A stretch of 64,000 nucleotides of DNA from Bacteroides fragilis. GTDB taxonomy: Bacteria > Bacteroidota > Bacteroidia > Bacteroidales > Bacteroidaceae. A program made the translations under genes and the position numbers. Position 1 is the first letter of the stretch. Every line of letters begins with the position of its first letter. Location: contig NZ_SZUU01000013.1 of the NCBI RefSeq assembly GCF_019583405.1, forward strand, positions 1 to 64,000, in the 5' to 3' direction. Positions 53,107-62,325 of the stretch are shown here, in pieces. Below the pieces are notes generated by a model, which saw only the letters and a list, made by a program, of their open reading frames with translations, was not told where the DNA came from and searched no databases.

Positions 53107-53670
53107 CTTTCAAAGAATGTAAATATCTGATAAAATCAGATTTAAATAGATTAACAAAAGTTAAATGGGGGGGGGGTGAAATACCTATTTTTCAACGCTT
53201 CTTTCCGCATCACCTTTTGGTTCAGAATAGGCAGCTATTTAGCCCGCCAAAAAGGGATATTCTTTAAACTATTATATGGAATAGTGTTTTTGATACATAA
53301 ACACAATCAATATTTGACAGGGATCCAATTACCTATCGGAACTCAAATAGGAGAAGGTTTGTGTTTTGCACACTTTTCATGTATTGTTATCAACAGTACT
53401 GCTCCTATAGGAAAGAACTGTACTATATATCATGGAGTTACAATCGGCGGAGTTAGAGGTCCTAAAGGAGGCGCTCCCATCATTGGAGATAATGTAGTAA
53501 TATCTTCTGGAGCAAAAATCATAGGAAAGGTTAGAATCGGAAATAATGTAATGATAGGTAGTGGAGCCATCGTTGTAAAGGATATCCCCGATAATGCAGT
53601 CGTTGTAGGAAATCCGGGAAAGGTTATTTCATACAATGGAAAAGATCATATACAATACTTTGTCAACTAA
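53103..53670 (+). CDS. serine-acetyltransferase-like hexapeptide protein, out of frame at a G10 tract
   Basis: Starting at the ATG that overlaps the ugd stop (53103), the frame reads MTFKECKYLIKSDLNRLTKV then KW and into a run of ten G (53167-53176). With G10 the frame shifts and ends at about 53267. The conserved protein continues in another frame as KYLFFNASFRITFWFRIGSY and a hexapeptide domain (IGEGLCFAHFSCIVI; TIYHGVTIGGVRGPKGGAPI). With nine or twelve G the parts join into about 188-189 aa. A GTG at 53176 could make a 164-aa version. It looks like a phase-variable acetyltransferase, drawn here in its OFF state; a sequencing slip is the alternative. Confidence 0.75.
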
Positions 53671-53686
53671 AATATACTATATAAAA

Positions 53687-54217
53687 ATGAATATCATCAA
53701 TAAGATTATAAGGAAACTATTCACACAGCAATCTGAAATTAAGAAATATAGAAACCTAGGAGTCAAAATTGGAAGTAACTGTAACTTTTATAGTGTTTTT
53801 ATCGATAGATGTTTTAGCCATCTTATCACCATAGGTAATAATGTAACTATAACCCACTCTACACTTATAGCCCATGACGCTAGTACAAAAAGACCATTAG
53901 GATACAGTAAAGTTGGAAAAATAACGATAGGAGATGACGTATTTATCGGCCATGGCTCTATAATTTTAGGAAATACCTCCATAGGGAATAAAGTTATTAT
54001 AGGAGCAGGAAGTGTTGTATGCAAAAATATTCCAGAAAATTCAGTGGCATGTGGAAATCCCATACGCATCATCTGTACCTATGATGAATACATAAAAAAG
54101 AATAAGACTTTATTGCAAAACAGTCCAGTTTCCAATATTTTATTCTCTCAAAAATCATCTAAAGACAAAGAAGAACAGGCAGGACTTCTCCTCAACAAAT
54201 GGGGATACGACTTATAA
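53687..54217 (+). CDS. hexapeptide-repeat acyltransferase
   Basis: 176 aa from the ATG at 53687. Left-handed beta-helix with VKIGSNCNFYSVFIDRCFSH, THSTLIAHDASTKRPLGYSK and IGDDVFIGHGSIILGNTSIG. It probably O-acetylates an EPS sugar. An upstream start at 53636 would overlap the previous gene without conserved sequence, so I rejected it. Confidence 0.8.
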   Translation: MNIINKIIRKLFTQQSEIKKYRNLGVKIGSNCNFYSVFIDRCFSHLITIGNNVTITHSTLIAHDASTKRPLGYSKVGKITIGDDVFIGHGSIILGNTSIGNKVIIGAGSVVCKNIPENSVACGNPIRIICTYDEYIKKNKTLLQNSPVSNILFSQKSSKDKEEQAGLLLNKWGYDL

Positions 54218-54236
54218 TCAATAAGATACCAATAAA

Positions 54237-55001
54237 ATGAATACTCTTACAATTCCTAAAACGATACACTATTGCTGGTTTGGCAAAAATGATCTTCCTC
54301 CCTTAGTAAAGAAATGTATAAAATCATGGCACAAGCATCTCCCCGATTATGAGTTTAAATTATGGGACGAACAATCTTTTGATATTACTTCAAATAAATG
54401 GTGTCAAGAAGCGTACAAACAGAAAAAGTATGCATTTGTAGCTGACTATGTACGCCTCAAAGTTTTATATGAGCAAGGTGGCATTTATTTAGACACAGAT
54501 ATTCAATTATACAAAAGTTTGAATCCCTTTATATCTAATGAAGCTTTTATGGGATTCGAAAGAGATGAAATATTATCTATGGGGGTCATGGGATTCAAAA
54601 AGAATAATAAAATCATTAAAGAGCTTTTAGACTATTATGACCAAGAGTTTGACCTTAATATTGTGAACAAGTTGGAGTCTAACGCCAATATAACAACTCA
54701 ATTTCTATCAGAGAAATATGGCCTAAGGCGAAATAATGCCAAGCAAATAATAGAAAATATAAATATTTACCCTAAGACTTTCTTCAATCCAATGGACTAT
54801 TTCGGAAATTGGGATAAATCTCCTGAAACGGTATGCGTTCACCTATACATGGGTTCTTGGTTACCGGAACAGGAACAGAAGAAATTAAAACGGCGCAAAA
54901 CATTTATTTTTAAGCTAACAAAATATATATGGGACCGAAGTAAAAACAATCCATTATTTAAAAGAATAAGACTATACTTGAAAAACAAAAATATTATCTA
55001 A
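54237..55001 (+). CDS. GT32-like glycosyltransferase
   Basis: 254 aa. IPKTIHYCWFGKNDLPPLVK at the start and the DxD motif in YEQGGIYLDTDIQLYKSLNP are typical of the family with Gly_transf_sug domains, found in capsule loci. FVADYVRLKVLYEQGG is also characteristic. Sugar unknown. Confidence 0.88.
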   Translation: MNTLTIPKTIHYCWFGKNDLPPLVKKCIKSWHKHLPDYEFKLWDEQSFDITSNKWCQEAYKQKKYAFVADYVRLKVLYEQGGIYLDTDIQLYKSLNPFISNEAFMGFERDEILSMGVMGFKKNNKIIKELLDYYDQEFDLNIVNKLESNANITTQFLSEKYGLRRNNAKQIIENINIYPKTFFNPMDYFGNWDKSPETVCVHLYMGSWLPEQEQKKLKRRKTFIFKLTKYIWDRSKNNPLFKRIRLYLKNKNII

Positions 55002-55038
55002 ACAAAAATTAGTTACCCTACTGATCACTAAAATTTGA

Positions 55039-56142
55039 ATGAAAAATATCCTGATAACATTTCTTTTCAAAGAAGGAGCCGGCCCGGTATTCACACTGGA
55101 AATGGCACGAGGGCTGGCATTGAACGGATGTAATATATATGTCGTTTTATCTCATAAAATATCAAACAGAATAGATTGGGAAACAGAAAAACTCTTTAAA
55201 GAAGTATACTTTATTGATACAGGTACACGAAAAACAGCCATACAAGCAAGCTTTAAATTTTTTTTGAAAGAAAAGCTTAAAATCAAATCGAGATATAAAA
55301 GTCTCCAATTTGATTACGCCATAAGCACTTTTTATCATCCATGGGCCAGTAGTATTTTAAAGTGTGTAAAAGCCAAAAGAATAACAATTTGCCACGACCC
55401 CATACACCATTCCGGAGTAAAGATATCAGAAAAGATATTGACATCTCACTATATAAAATCTTCCGATGAAATCATTGTTCTAACTCGCAGTTTTATTCCA
55501 TTGGTAAAGAAAAACTTTGGATTCTCAGAAAAGCATATCCACTATATGCCACATGGCCGCATGAGTGAATATCGGAAAAAAGAAACGTTTCTTCCGTCTG
55601 ACCACAGCTATATGGATAAGAAGACCATTAACTTTTTATTCTTTGGACGCATTGAAAAATACAAAGGAATACAGCTTTTAGCAAAAGCTTATAAAGAACT
55701 CGTGCAGACACCTCACCTTGATATAACCCTAACCATAGCAGGTAGTGGAAACTTTGCAGAATATAGAGAAGAATTCAGAAATATCCCAAATGTAACGATC
55801 ATCAACAGGTATATACCGGATAACGAAATCGGTCAATATTTCAGCATACCCAACACGATCGTCGTACTTCCATATATTGACGCAAGCCAATCAGGAGTAA
55901 TTCCGATAGCTTTGGAATATAACACGCCAATCATAGCAAGTGAAACGGGAGGATTAAAAGAACAATTAAATAATGGAGAGATAGGGATATTCTGCAAAGT
56001 GAACGATATCAACTCACTAAAAGAAAAAATGGCATGGTGCATACACAATCCGGGAAAACTTAAAGAAGAACGAAAAAAGATGGCATCGTATTTACATGAA
56101 TTAGACTGGGAAGTAATCACCCGAATAATAATCAATATTTAA
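55039..56142 (+). CDS. GT4-family glycosyltransferase
   Basis: 367 aa GT-B enzyme. NFLFFGRIEKYKGIQLLAKA is the start of the C-terminal domain, and DASQSGVIPIALEYNTPIIA is the donor-binding segment. The N-terminal part has GAGPVFTLEMARGLALNGCN. One of four GT4 genes in a row here. Confidence 0.87.
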   Translation: MKNILITFLFKEGAGPVFTLEMARGLALNGCNIYVVLSHKISNRIDWETEKLFKEVYFIDTGTRKTAIQASFKFFLKEKLKIKSRYKSLQFDYAISTFYHPWASSILKCVKAKRITICHDPIHHSGVKISEKILTSHYIKSSDEIIVLTRSFIPLVKKNFGFSEKHIHYMPHGRMSEYRKKETFLPSDHSYMDKKTINFLFFGRIEKYKGIQLLAKAYKELVQTPHLDITLTIAGSGNFAEYREEFRNIPNVTIINRYIPDNEIGQYFSIPNTIVVLPYIDASQSGVIPIALEYNTPIIASETGGLKEQLNNGEIGIFCKVNDINSLKEKMAWCIHNPGKLKEERKKMASYLHELDWEVITRIIINI

Positions 56143-56165
56143 TCTTCAACAACTTTAACAAGTAT

Positions 56166-57254
56166 ATGAGAATAGGTTATATTCATTTAGATTATGGAGA
56201 ATGGACTAACGGCACATACAATGCACAAGAAATAGGATTGGCCCAAGCATTTGAAAGTTTAGGTCACAAAGTATACATCTTTTATTGGCTAAACAAACAT
56301 GATTCTAAGTGTTTCTCAGAGGTAAATCTCACCTCTAACATTAAAAAAATATACCTACCCTATCGTTTTAGGATAGCCCATCACGCCATAGTTGACCTTG
56401 ATTTACTCAGGTCTTATAAATTAGACATTTTACATCTGCAAACAGACAATCTACTATATGTGCCTGAAGCAATATATTATTGCATCAAAAAAAATATAAA
56501 GTATTATTGTTATATTGGTACAATCAAAAGTAGCAACCCTAATCCTATTATAAGAAAAATATTAGATAGAATCACCCTTAGAAATATCAAAGCATTAAAA
56601 AGAAGTTGTGTCTTCGCAAAAACTCCGGCTATGGCAAAAGAATTAATAGCACTTGGAGTTAAAAATACAATAGTTGCTCCTGTAGGTCTGGATCAAACAG
56701 TAATTCCCAAGGAAGAAAAGAGTAAAAACGATTTAATAAGTGATTTAAAGATATCCCAAAACAAAACATACATTCTGTGTGTGTGCGCATTAAGACATGA
56801 CAAACATCCATTCGATATATTTAAACTGGCAGAGTTGCTGGATGAAAAATTTTGCATTATTTATATAGGAGGAAACGGACCTTTGAGAGAGAACTTTATA
56901 AATAAGTTATCAGAGAAAGAAAGCTATAATAAAATAAAATATGTGGGGGCTATTCCCAATGCACTAATTCATTCGTACTATAGAATAGCAGATTATGTAG
57001 TAAACTTCAATCCTAATGAAATATTCGGAATGGCCATTTTGGAGGCAATGTATCATAATTGCAATGTTATAGCCATAAAAGCTCCTGGACCGGAATGTAT
57101 TATAGAAAATAAGGTTTCAGGATTCATTGTTAATTCTGTAGAAGAAATGAGTAATATCATTATCAATAGACAGAAGGTAGAAAATGCACGGCAAAGAGTC
57201 ATGACTAACTTTACTTGGAAAAAGACTGCCTCAACAATTTTAGAGCAACTATAA
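56166..57254 (+). CDS. GT4-family glycosyltransferase
   Basis: 362 aa GT-B enzyme. Begins RIGYIHLDYGEWTNGTYNAQ, with ILCVCALRHDKHPFDIFKLA opening the C-terminal domain and NEIFGMAILEAMYHNCNVIA the ExxxxxxE-type motif. Very AT-rich. Sugar unknown. Confidence 0.87.
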   Translation: MRIGYIHLDYGEWTNGTYNAQEIGLAQAFESLGHKVYIFYWLNKHDSKCFSEVNLTSNIKKIYLPYRFRIAHHAIVDLDLLRSYKLDILHLQTDNLLYVPEAIYYCIKKNIKYYCYIGTIKSSNPNPIIRKILDRITLRNIKALKRSCVFAKTPAMAKELIALGVKNTIVAPVGLDQTVIPKEEKSKNDLISDLKISQNKTYILCVCALRHDKHPFDIFKLAELLDEKFCIIYIGGNGPLRENFINKLSEKESYNKIKYVGAIPNALIHSYYRIADYVVNFNPNEIFGMAILEAMYHNCNVIAIKAPGPECIIENKVSGFIVNSVEEMSNIIINRQKVENARQRVMTNFTWKKTASTILEQL

Positions 57255-57272
57255 TTCTAACTTTTCGACAGC

Positions 57273-58361
57273 ATGATTGTATTTCAGATTATTTCATCTT
57301 TTGATCTCGGAGGTGCCGAAAGAGTAGCAATCAATATTACAAAATCCCCAAATCCAAACTTTAAATACCACTTGTTTGAAGTTGTAAAAGGACACTCCGA
57401 TTTCTCTATATCTCTTAAAAAAGAGTTTAAAGAAAATGGTATACCATATCATTGCTCTCCTTTCAAAAACAGAAAAATAGCAATCTGTTTCTTTTGGATA
57501 TGGTTCATCTGGTACTATATAAAATACTCTCCAAACATCATACACGCACACACGGAAACACCAGATCTATCACTTTGGATATTTAGGAAAATAGCATGGC
57601 TTTGCTTTTGGATTAACCCTAACTACATAAGAACAATACACAATACAAAGCTATGGAATGAATGGGAAAAAATAGGGAATATAGTAGAAAAATATTATAT
57701 AAAGCACCAAAGTAATATTGCAATCTCCACGTCCACCAGAGACTGCTATACTCGCTGTTACGGGGGAGAACAGCCACCAATCATTTATAATGGTATAGAT
57801 GAAATACCTCAAAAAAAGTTTCAAGTAATCAAACCAACACAGATTAATATTCTATTTGCCGGAAGATTAGAATACCAAAAGGGAGTAGACCAAATGATTG
57901 CAGTAGTCAGTGCACTCAAGGATGATTCAAGATTTTACTTTCATGTGGTAGGGAGTGGAGCTATGGAACCTAAAGTAATAACAGCTTTTAAAGGATTAAC
58001 CAATGTAACAGTATATCAAAAAGTATTCGGACTGGCTCAGTACATCGGTTCATTTGATTACTTATTTATGCCTTCTAACCACGAAGGTCTGGCTCTTATG
58101 CCTATAGAAGCCAGCTTAGCATATACCCCCACAATCATAAATAACTGCCCCGGACTAAAAGATACACTACCGGAAGATTGGCCATTAAGTGTAAACAATA
58201 ATTCCATTCCTGGATTTATTGAACTTATCTCAAAGAAACTGGATAAACACAATTACGAGGAACTGGCAAAAAATGCCCATAGATTTGCTATCGAACGTTT
58301 TTCTTTAAATATGATGCAAAAGAAATATGAAGAACTCTACAGAAACCGGCAAAAGAAATAA
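57273..58361 (+). CDS. GT4-family glycosyltransferase
   Basis: 362 aa GT-B enzyme. SSFDLGGAERVAINITKSPN is the N-terminal glycine-rich acceptor loop, INILFAGRLEYQKGVDQMIA the start of the C-terminal domain, and SNHEGLALMPIEASLAYTPT the donor motif. Overlaps the next gene by 35 bp. Confidence 0.88.
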   Translation: MIVFQIISSFDLGGAERVAINITKSPNPNFKYHLFEVVKGHSDFSISLKKEFKENGIPYHCSPFKNRKIAICFFWIWFIWYYIKYSPNIIHAHTETPDLSLWIFRKIAWLCFWINPNYIRTIHNTKLWNEWEKIGNIVEKYYIKHQSNIAISTSTRDCYTRCYGGEQPPIIYNGIDEIPQKKFQVIKPTQINILFAGRLEYQKGVDQMIAVVSALKDDSRFYFHVVGSGAMEPKVITAFKGLTNVTVYQKVFGLAQYIGSFDYLFMPSNHEGLALMPIEASLAYTPTIINNCPGLKDTLPEDWPLSVNNNSIPGFIELISKKLDKHNYEELAKNAHRFAIERFSLNMMQKKYEELYRNRQKK

Positions 58362-59457
58362 AATACTTTTCATCATGCACATGCCTCCCCCGGTCCATGG
58401 CGCATCAATGATGGGAAAATATATCCATGACAGCAAACTGATCAACCAAACATTTGACTGCCGATATATCAATCTGACATTGGCAAAAGATTTATCGGAT
58501 ATTGGGAAAGGAGGTTTCTCTAAATTATGGAATTTTCTAAGGCAGATGAAACATATCGCATCTACTGTCCACAAAGAAAAACCCCAATTATGCTATGTAA
58601 CCCCCAATGCCAAAGGAGGTGCTTTCTACAAAGATTTTGTAGTGGTGATGTTACTCAAAGCTATGGGACAAAACGTAATTGCGCATTATCATAATAAAGG
58701 AGTAGCGACACGGCAAGACAGGGTATTGGATAACTTTTTATACAAACATTTTTTTAAGAATCAAAAAGTTATATTGCTGGCAAAAGCTTTGTACAAAGAT
58801 ATAGAGAAATATGTAGCCCCAAAAGATGTGTATATATGTCCGAATGGAATCCCAGAAAGTTATTCTCTACCGAAACCACTCTCTAAGAAACAAGAGTCTT
58901 GCAAGATACTCTTCTTATCGAACATGATGGTAGAAAAAGGAATATGGGATTTACTGGAGGCTTGCAGAATACTTAAAGAAAAAGAAAAGGAATTTCATTG
59001 TGACTTCGTAGGCAAATGGAGTGATATAGATTCCCCAACATTTCATAAAAGAATCCAAAAATATGGATTGGAAGATTATGTAACAACCCACGGTCCCCAA
59101 TATGGAACTGAAAAAGAGAAGTATCTACGAGAAGCAGATTTATTTGTTTTCCCGACTTACTACAATAATGAATGTTTTCCTCTTGTCCTGCTTGAAGCAA
59201 TGGAATATAGTTTACCATGTATCAGTACCAACGAAGGAGGAATCACTGACATCATAGAAGATAGTAAAACCGGCTATATTGTTGAGAAACAAAATCCCCT
59301 AATTTTGGCTCAACAAATAGAATATTTATTAGATCATCCGGAATTGCGAAAACAAATGGGGCAAGCCGGAAAAAATAAGTTTCAAAAAGAGTTCACATTA
59401 GAAAAATTTGAAGAGAGAATGAAAGCTATTTTAGAAGAAGCTATCTATACCAAATAA
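58327..59457 (+). CDS. GT4-family glycosyltransferase
   Basis: 376 aa GT-B enzyme. NKILFIMHMPPPVHGASMMG near the start, KILFLSNMMVEKGIWDLLEA and FPTYYNNECFPLVLLEAMEY later. The start at 58327 overlaps the previous gene by 35 bp; the alternative ATG at 58372 would remove part of the first strand, so I kept the longer form. Last gene before a new leader and promoter. Confidence 0.87.
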   Translation: MKNSTETGKRNKILFIMHMPPPVHGASMMGKYIHDSKLINQTFDCRYINLTLAKDLSDIGKGGFSKLWNFLRQMKHIASTVHKEKPQLCYVTPNAKGGAFYKDFVVVMLLKAMGQNVIAHYHNKGVATRQDRVLDNFLYKHFFKNQKVILLAKALYKDIEKYVAPKDVYICPNGIPESYSLPKPLSKKQESCKILFLSNMMVEKGIWDLLEACRILKEKEKEFHCDFVGKWSDIDSPTFHKRIQKYGLEDYVTTHGPQYGTEKEKYLREADLFVFPTYYNNECFPLVLLEAMEYSLPCISTNEGGITDIIEDSKTGYIVEKQNPLILAQQIEYLLDHPELRKQMGQAGKNKFQKEFTLEKFEERMKAILEEAIYTK

Positions 59458-59517
59458 TAAGACGCAGTGCACAGATATCTTTTTTCAATAAAATTTTTCT
59501 CTTTATCCGAAAAAGCA

Positions 59518-59525
59518 TACCTTTG
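59518..59525 (+). promoter_or_regulatory. -7 box of the WecG/TagA-like gene
   Basis: TACCTTTG followed by CAAAG, giving a leader of about 90 nt. It is laid out like the upxY-like promoter: -7, then about 43 nt, then the conserved element. Confidence 0.55.
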
Positions 59526-59568
59526 CAAAGAAATTCTTACCACATCATTCGAAAGCCTGTTCTTCGTG

Positions 59569-59588
59569 ACAGGTAACAGCGTAGCGTA
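59569..59588 (+). promoter_or_regulatory. conserved leader element, copy 2 (ops-like core)
   Basis: ACAGGTAACAGCGTAGCGTA, 19 of 20 identical to 42597-42616. An upstream CCTGT (59556-59560) and TTACC (59537-59541) can pair with ACAGG and GGTAA, giving a possible conserved hairpin. The next gene starts 31 nt later. Confidence 0.65.
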
Positions 59589-59619
59589 CTTATAACCACC
59601 CATTCCTTTTTCACAAAAC

Positions 59620-60339
59620 ATGTTGAAGCTTAAAACAGTTTCACTCCTGAAGCACAGGAGCGACTTATCGGTATTGCCTGAAGGTAAATTATTGATAAAC
59701 ACGATTAATGCCCATTCATATAATACGGTGCTGAAAGATGATGAATTTGCAGAAGCCTTGCTCAAAGGCGGAGCACTGATTCCGGACGGAGCAAGCATAG
59801 TGCTGGCTTTCAGATGGCTCCGGAAAGAGAGCATAGAACGTACCGCCGGATGGGATCTTTTTGAATATGAAATGGGGCGATTGAACCGGAAAGGAGGTAT
59901 TTGCTACTTTCTGGGAAGCAACGGAAATACACTTAAGCTGATCAAAGAAAAAGCTAAAACCATATATCCGAATATTCAAGTCAAGGCTTACTCCCCTCCC
60001 TACAAACCGGAGTTTACACAAGAAGAAAACCGAATGATGATAGATGCCGTAAATGCGGTAAAGCCGGACCTATTATGGATAGGCATGACGGCTCCCAAAC
60101 AAGAGAAATGGGCATATGCGCATCTGGATGAACTGGAGGTGAACGGACACATAGGAACCATCGGAGCGGTATTCGACTTCTTTGCGGGTACGGTGGAACG
60201 TGCTCCGGTCTGGTGGCAGGAGCACGGACTGGAATGGCTGTATCGCCTGATCAAAGAGCCTAAACGGATGTGGCGCCGGTATATCATCGGAAATGCCCTG
60301 TTCCTGTGGAACATCACCAAAGAAAAATTCTCCATATAA
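59620..60339 (+). CDS. WecG/TagA/CpsF-family glycosyltransferase
   Basis: 239 aa GT26 enzyme of the type that adds N-acetylmannosamine or a related sugar to a lipid-linked acceptor. Conserved parts are NTINAHSYNTVLKDDEFAEA, ALIPDGASIVLAFRWLRKES, YFLGSNGNTLKLIKEKAKTI, and DLLWIGMTAPKQEKWAYAHL. It is in a separate transcription unit with its own UpxY-type leader element and is followed by the YjbH-like genes. Confidence 0.9.
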   Translation: MLKLKTVSLLKHRSDLSVLPEGKLLINTINAHSYNTVLKDDEFAEALLKGGALIPDGASIVLAFRWLRKESIERTAGWDLFEYEMGRLNRKGGICYFLGSNGNTLKLIKEKAKTIYPNIQVKAYSPPYKPEFTQEENRMMIDAVNAVKPDLLWIGMTAPKQEKWAYAHLDELEVNGHIGTIGAVFDFFAGTVERAPVWWQEHGLEWLYRLIKEPKRMWRRYIIGNALFLWNITKEKFSI

Positions 60340-60348
60340 CATAAATCA

Positions 60349-61053
60349 ATGAGGTTAAAAAGAGCAGTATTAACAGTCTGTGTAATGGTGATGGCATCGG
60401 GAATCAAGGCACAGTACACCATGGGGACAACGGGAATGATGAACATTCCGACCGCCGAGATGCAGCAGACGGGAACGTTTATGATCGGTGGCAACTACTT
60501 GCCCAAAGAACTGAATCCGTTTCAATATAATTCCGGAAACTATTTCGTGAACATCACTTTCTTTTCATTCTTAGAATTGAATTACCGTTGCATCTTGCTG
60601 AAAAGTGACTATATGGCTAAAAAGCCCAAATTTAATCAGCAGGACAGGTCTTTATCGGTCAGGATACGTCCGTTGAAAGAAGGTAAATATTGGCCGGCAG
60701 TTGTCATTGGAAGTAACGATCCGTTCAAAGACAAGGGTTATAATTATTTCGCGTCCGTATACGGAGTGGTTACAAAGAACTTTATGATAGGCGAACATCG
60801 ACTGGCAGCAACCGTAGGTTACTATCACCCATTGAGTAAAGACAAGTATATCTTACAGGACGGCATATTCGGCGGCCTCAGTTATACTCCCTCCTTTTGC
60901 AAACCACTGTCCGTCATGGCCGAGTATGACTCCGACGGATTCAACGTAGGAGCAGCAGCCAAATTGTGGAAACATCTCTCGCTGAATGTATTTACCCGGG
61001 AGTTTAAATGTATTTCTGCCGGAATACGATATGAATGCGTTTTAATCCATTAA
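60349..61053 (+). CDS. YjbH-like exopolysaccharide outer-membrane protein, N-terminal part
   Basis: 234 aa with signal peptide (MRLKRAVLTVCVMVMASGIKA). The mature start QYTMGTTGMMNIPTAEMQQT resembles the YjbH/GfcD beta-barrel family; later parts have VRIRPLKEGKYWPAVVIGSN. It is half the length of enteric YjbH, and the next gene seems to supply the remainder. Expected in the outer membrane, aiding EPS export. Confidence 0.75.
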   Translation: MRLKRAVLTVCVMVMASGIKAQYTMGTTGMMNIPTAEMQQTGTFMIGGNYLPKELNPFQYNSGNYFVNITFFSFLELNYRCILLKSDYMAKKPKFNQQDRSLSVRIRPLKEGKYWPAVVIGSNDPFKDKGYNYFASVYGVVTKNFMIGEHRLAATVGYYHPLSKDKYILQDGIFGGLSYTPSFCKPLSVMAEYDSDGFNVGAAAKLWKHLSLNVFTREFKCISAGIRYECVLIH

Positions 61054-61058
61054 TCCGT

Positions 61059-62294
61059 ATGAAGAAGAAATTGATAATTATAATCGGCCTGCTCCTCTCC
61101 TGCCCTGTCATGATTCATGCGCAAGTGGCCCGTAAACTCAGGGAGCTGGGTCTGGAGAATATCCGGACAGCCGAAGCCGGGGGAACAACCATCGCTGCTT
61201 TTGAGGACAATGTATATAGGGGAACTTATCGCGGAATAGGAAAAGCGATTGTCACCGGAATGGAAGGCATAAGTAACGGAAACCTGGAACTGGTGGCGCT
61301 GGACGGAAACGGCATTCCCCAACTGAGTATCTGTCTGCCGGATACATTGATAACCGGTTACAAGGCCGGTAAGATAACACTGAAAGAGGTATACGAACGA
61401 ATGGAGCTGAGTTACAGCACCGACCGTCCCATGCGGTTATTGAAGGAAAGCACAGAAGTGATCAACCGCTCGGCATGGAAAGCGGACATCGTCCTATATC
61501 CGGAAGTGTCTTTAGAGAACTCGACTTTTGAGAAATTATATTCATATACGGTGAATCTGTCTCCTGCCGTGGAAATGGCTTTATGGAAAGGAGCAGAAGC
61601 AACAGCACAGGTGGTTTTCCCCATCGTAACCAATATGAAAGGGGAATACCGGAAGATACGGCCGGGGGTGATGACACTCTCACAGGAGATAAGGTTCCGT
61701 AACAACTTTCTGGGACGTATCGTGATAGGTAACTTTACCAATCACCGGATCGGCGCACAGGCGGAAGTGAAATACCGCACCGGGAACGGACGGGTGGAAC
61801 TGGGCGCACAGATAGGAACAACCGGATATTCGGCCATCACAGACGAGGGATGGTATATCGGGACAAGGCAACGCATCAATGCGGCAGTGAAAGGCTCGCT
61901 CTATGTTCCGCAATTCAATGTCCAGTTGGATTTACAGGCCGGAAGGTATCTATACGGCGACTACGGGGTAAGAGGTGACTGCACACGCCACTTCGGAGAA
62001 TATGCCGTGGGAGTATACGCCATGTACGTAGAAGGAGAGATCAACGGGGGCTTTCATTTTGCCATCCCGTTGCCCGGAAAGAAATGGAACCGGAACCATA
62101 CCATAAGAATCAAGCCGGCCGAATTCTTTGCAGCCGAATACAGCATGGTGTCATGGGGTGAGTATGCCGACAGGAAAATGGGATATACCTATCAGACACG
62201 CCCGGCAGAGAACCGGGGCAGCGGATACTTCCAACCGGAATATATACGTTACTTCCTGATCAGAAGTATCGAAAAAGAAAAAAACAAAAAATAG
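61059..62294 (+). CDS. YjbH-like exopolysaccharide outer-membrane protein, C-terminal part
   Basis: 411 aa from the ATG at 61059 with signal peptide (MKKKLIIIIGLLLSCPVMIHA). The first domain has LRELGLENIRTAEAGGTTIA, then a beta-barrel-like region with many alternating aromatic strands (ITNMK-like; FRNNFLGRIVIGNFTNHRIG; WYIGTRQRINAAVKGSLYVP). An earlier start at 61035 overlaps the previous gene. Probably works with it in EPS export. Confidence 0.7.
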   Translation: MKKKLIIIIGLLLSCPVMIHAQVARKLRELGLENIRTAEAGGTTIAAFEDNVYRGTYRGIGKAIVTGMEGISNGNLELVALDGNGIPQLSICLPDTLITGYKAGKITLKEVYERMELSYSTDRPMRLLKESTEVINRSAWKADIVLYPEVSLENSTFEKLYSYTVNLSPAVEMALWKGAEATAQVVFPIVTNMKGEYRKIRPGVMTLSQEIRFRNNFLGRIVIGNFTNHRIGAQAEVKYRTGNGRVELGAQIGTTGYSAITDEGWYIGTRQRINAAVKGSLYVPQFNVQLDLQAGRYLYGDYGVRGDCTRHFGEYAVGVYAMYVEGEINGGFHFAIPLPGKKWNRNHTIRIKPAEFFAAEYSMVSWGEYADRKMGYTYQTRPAENRGSGYFQPEYIRYFLIRSIEKEKNKK

Positions 62295-62325
62295 TTTTAA
62301 TATTTTCTTAATGACAAAAATGATT

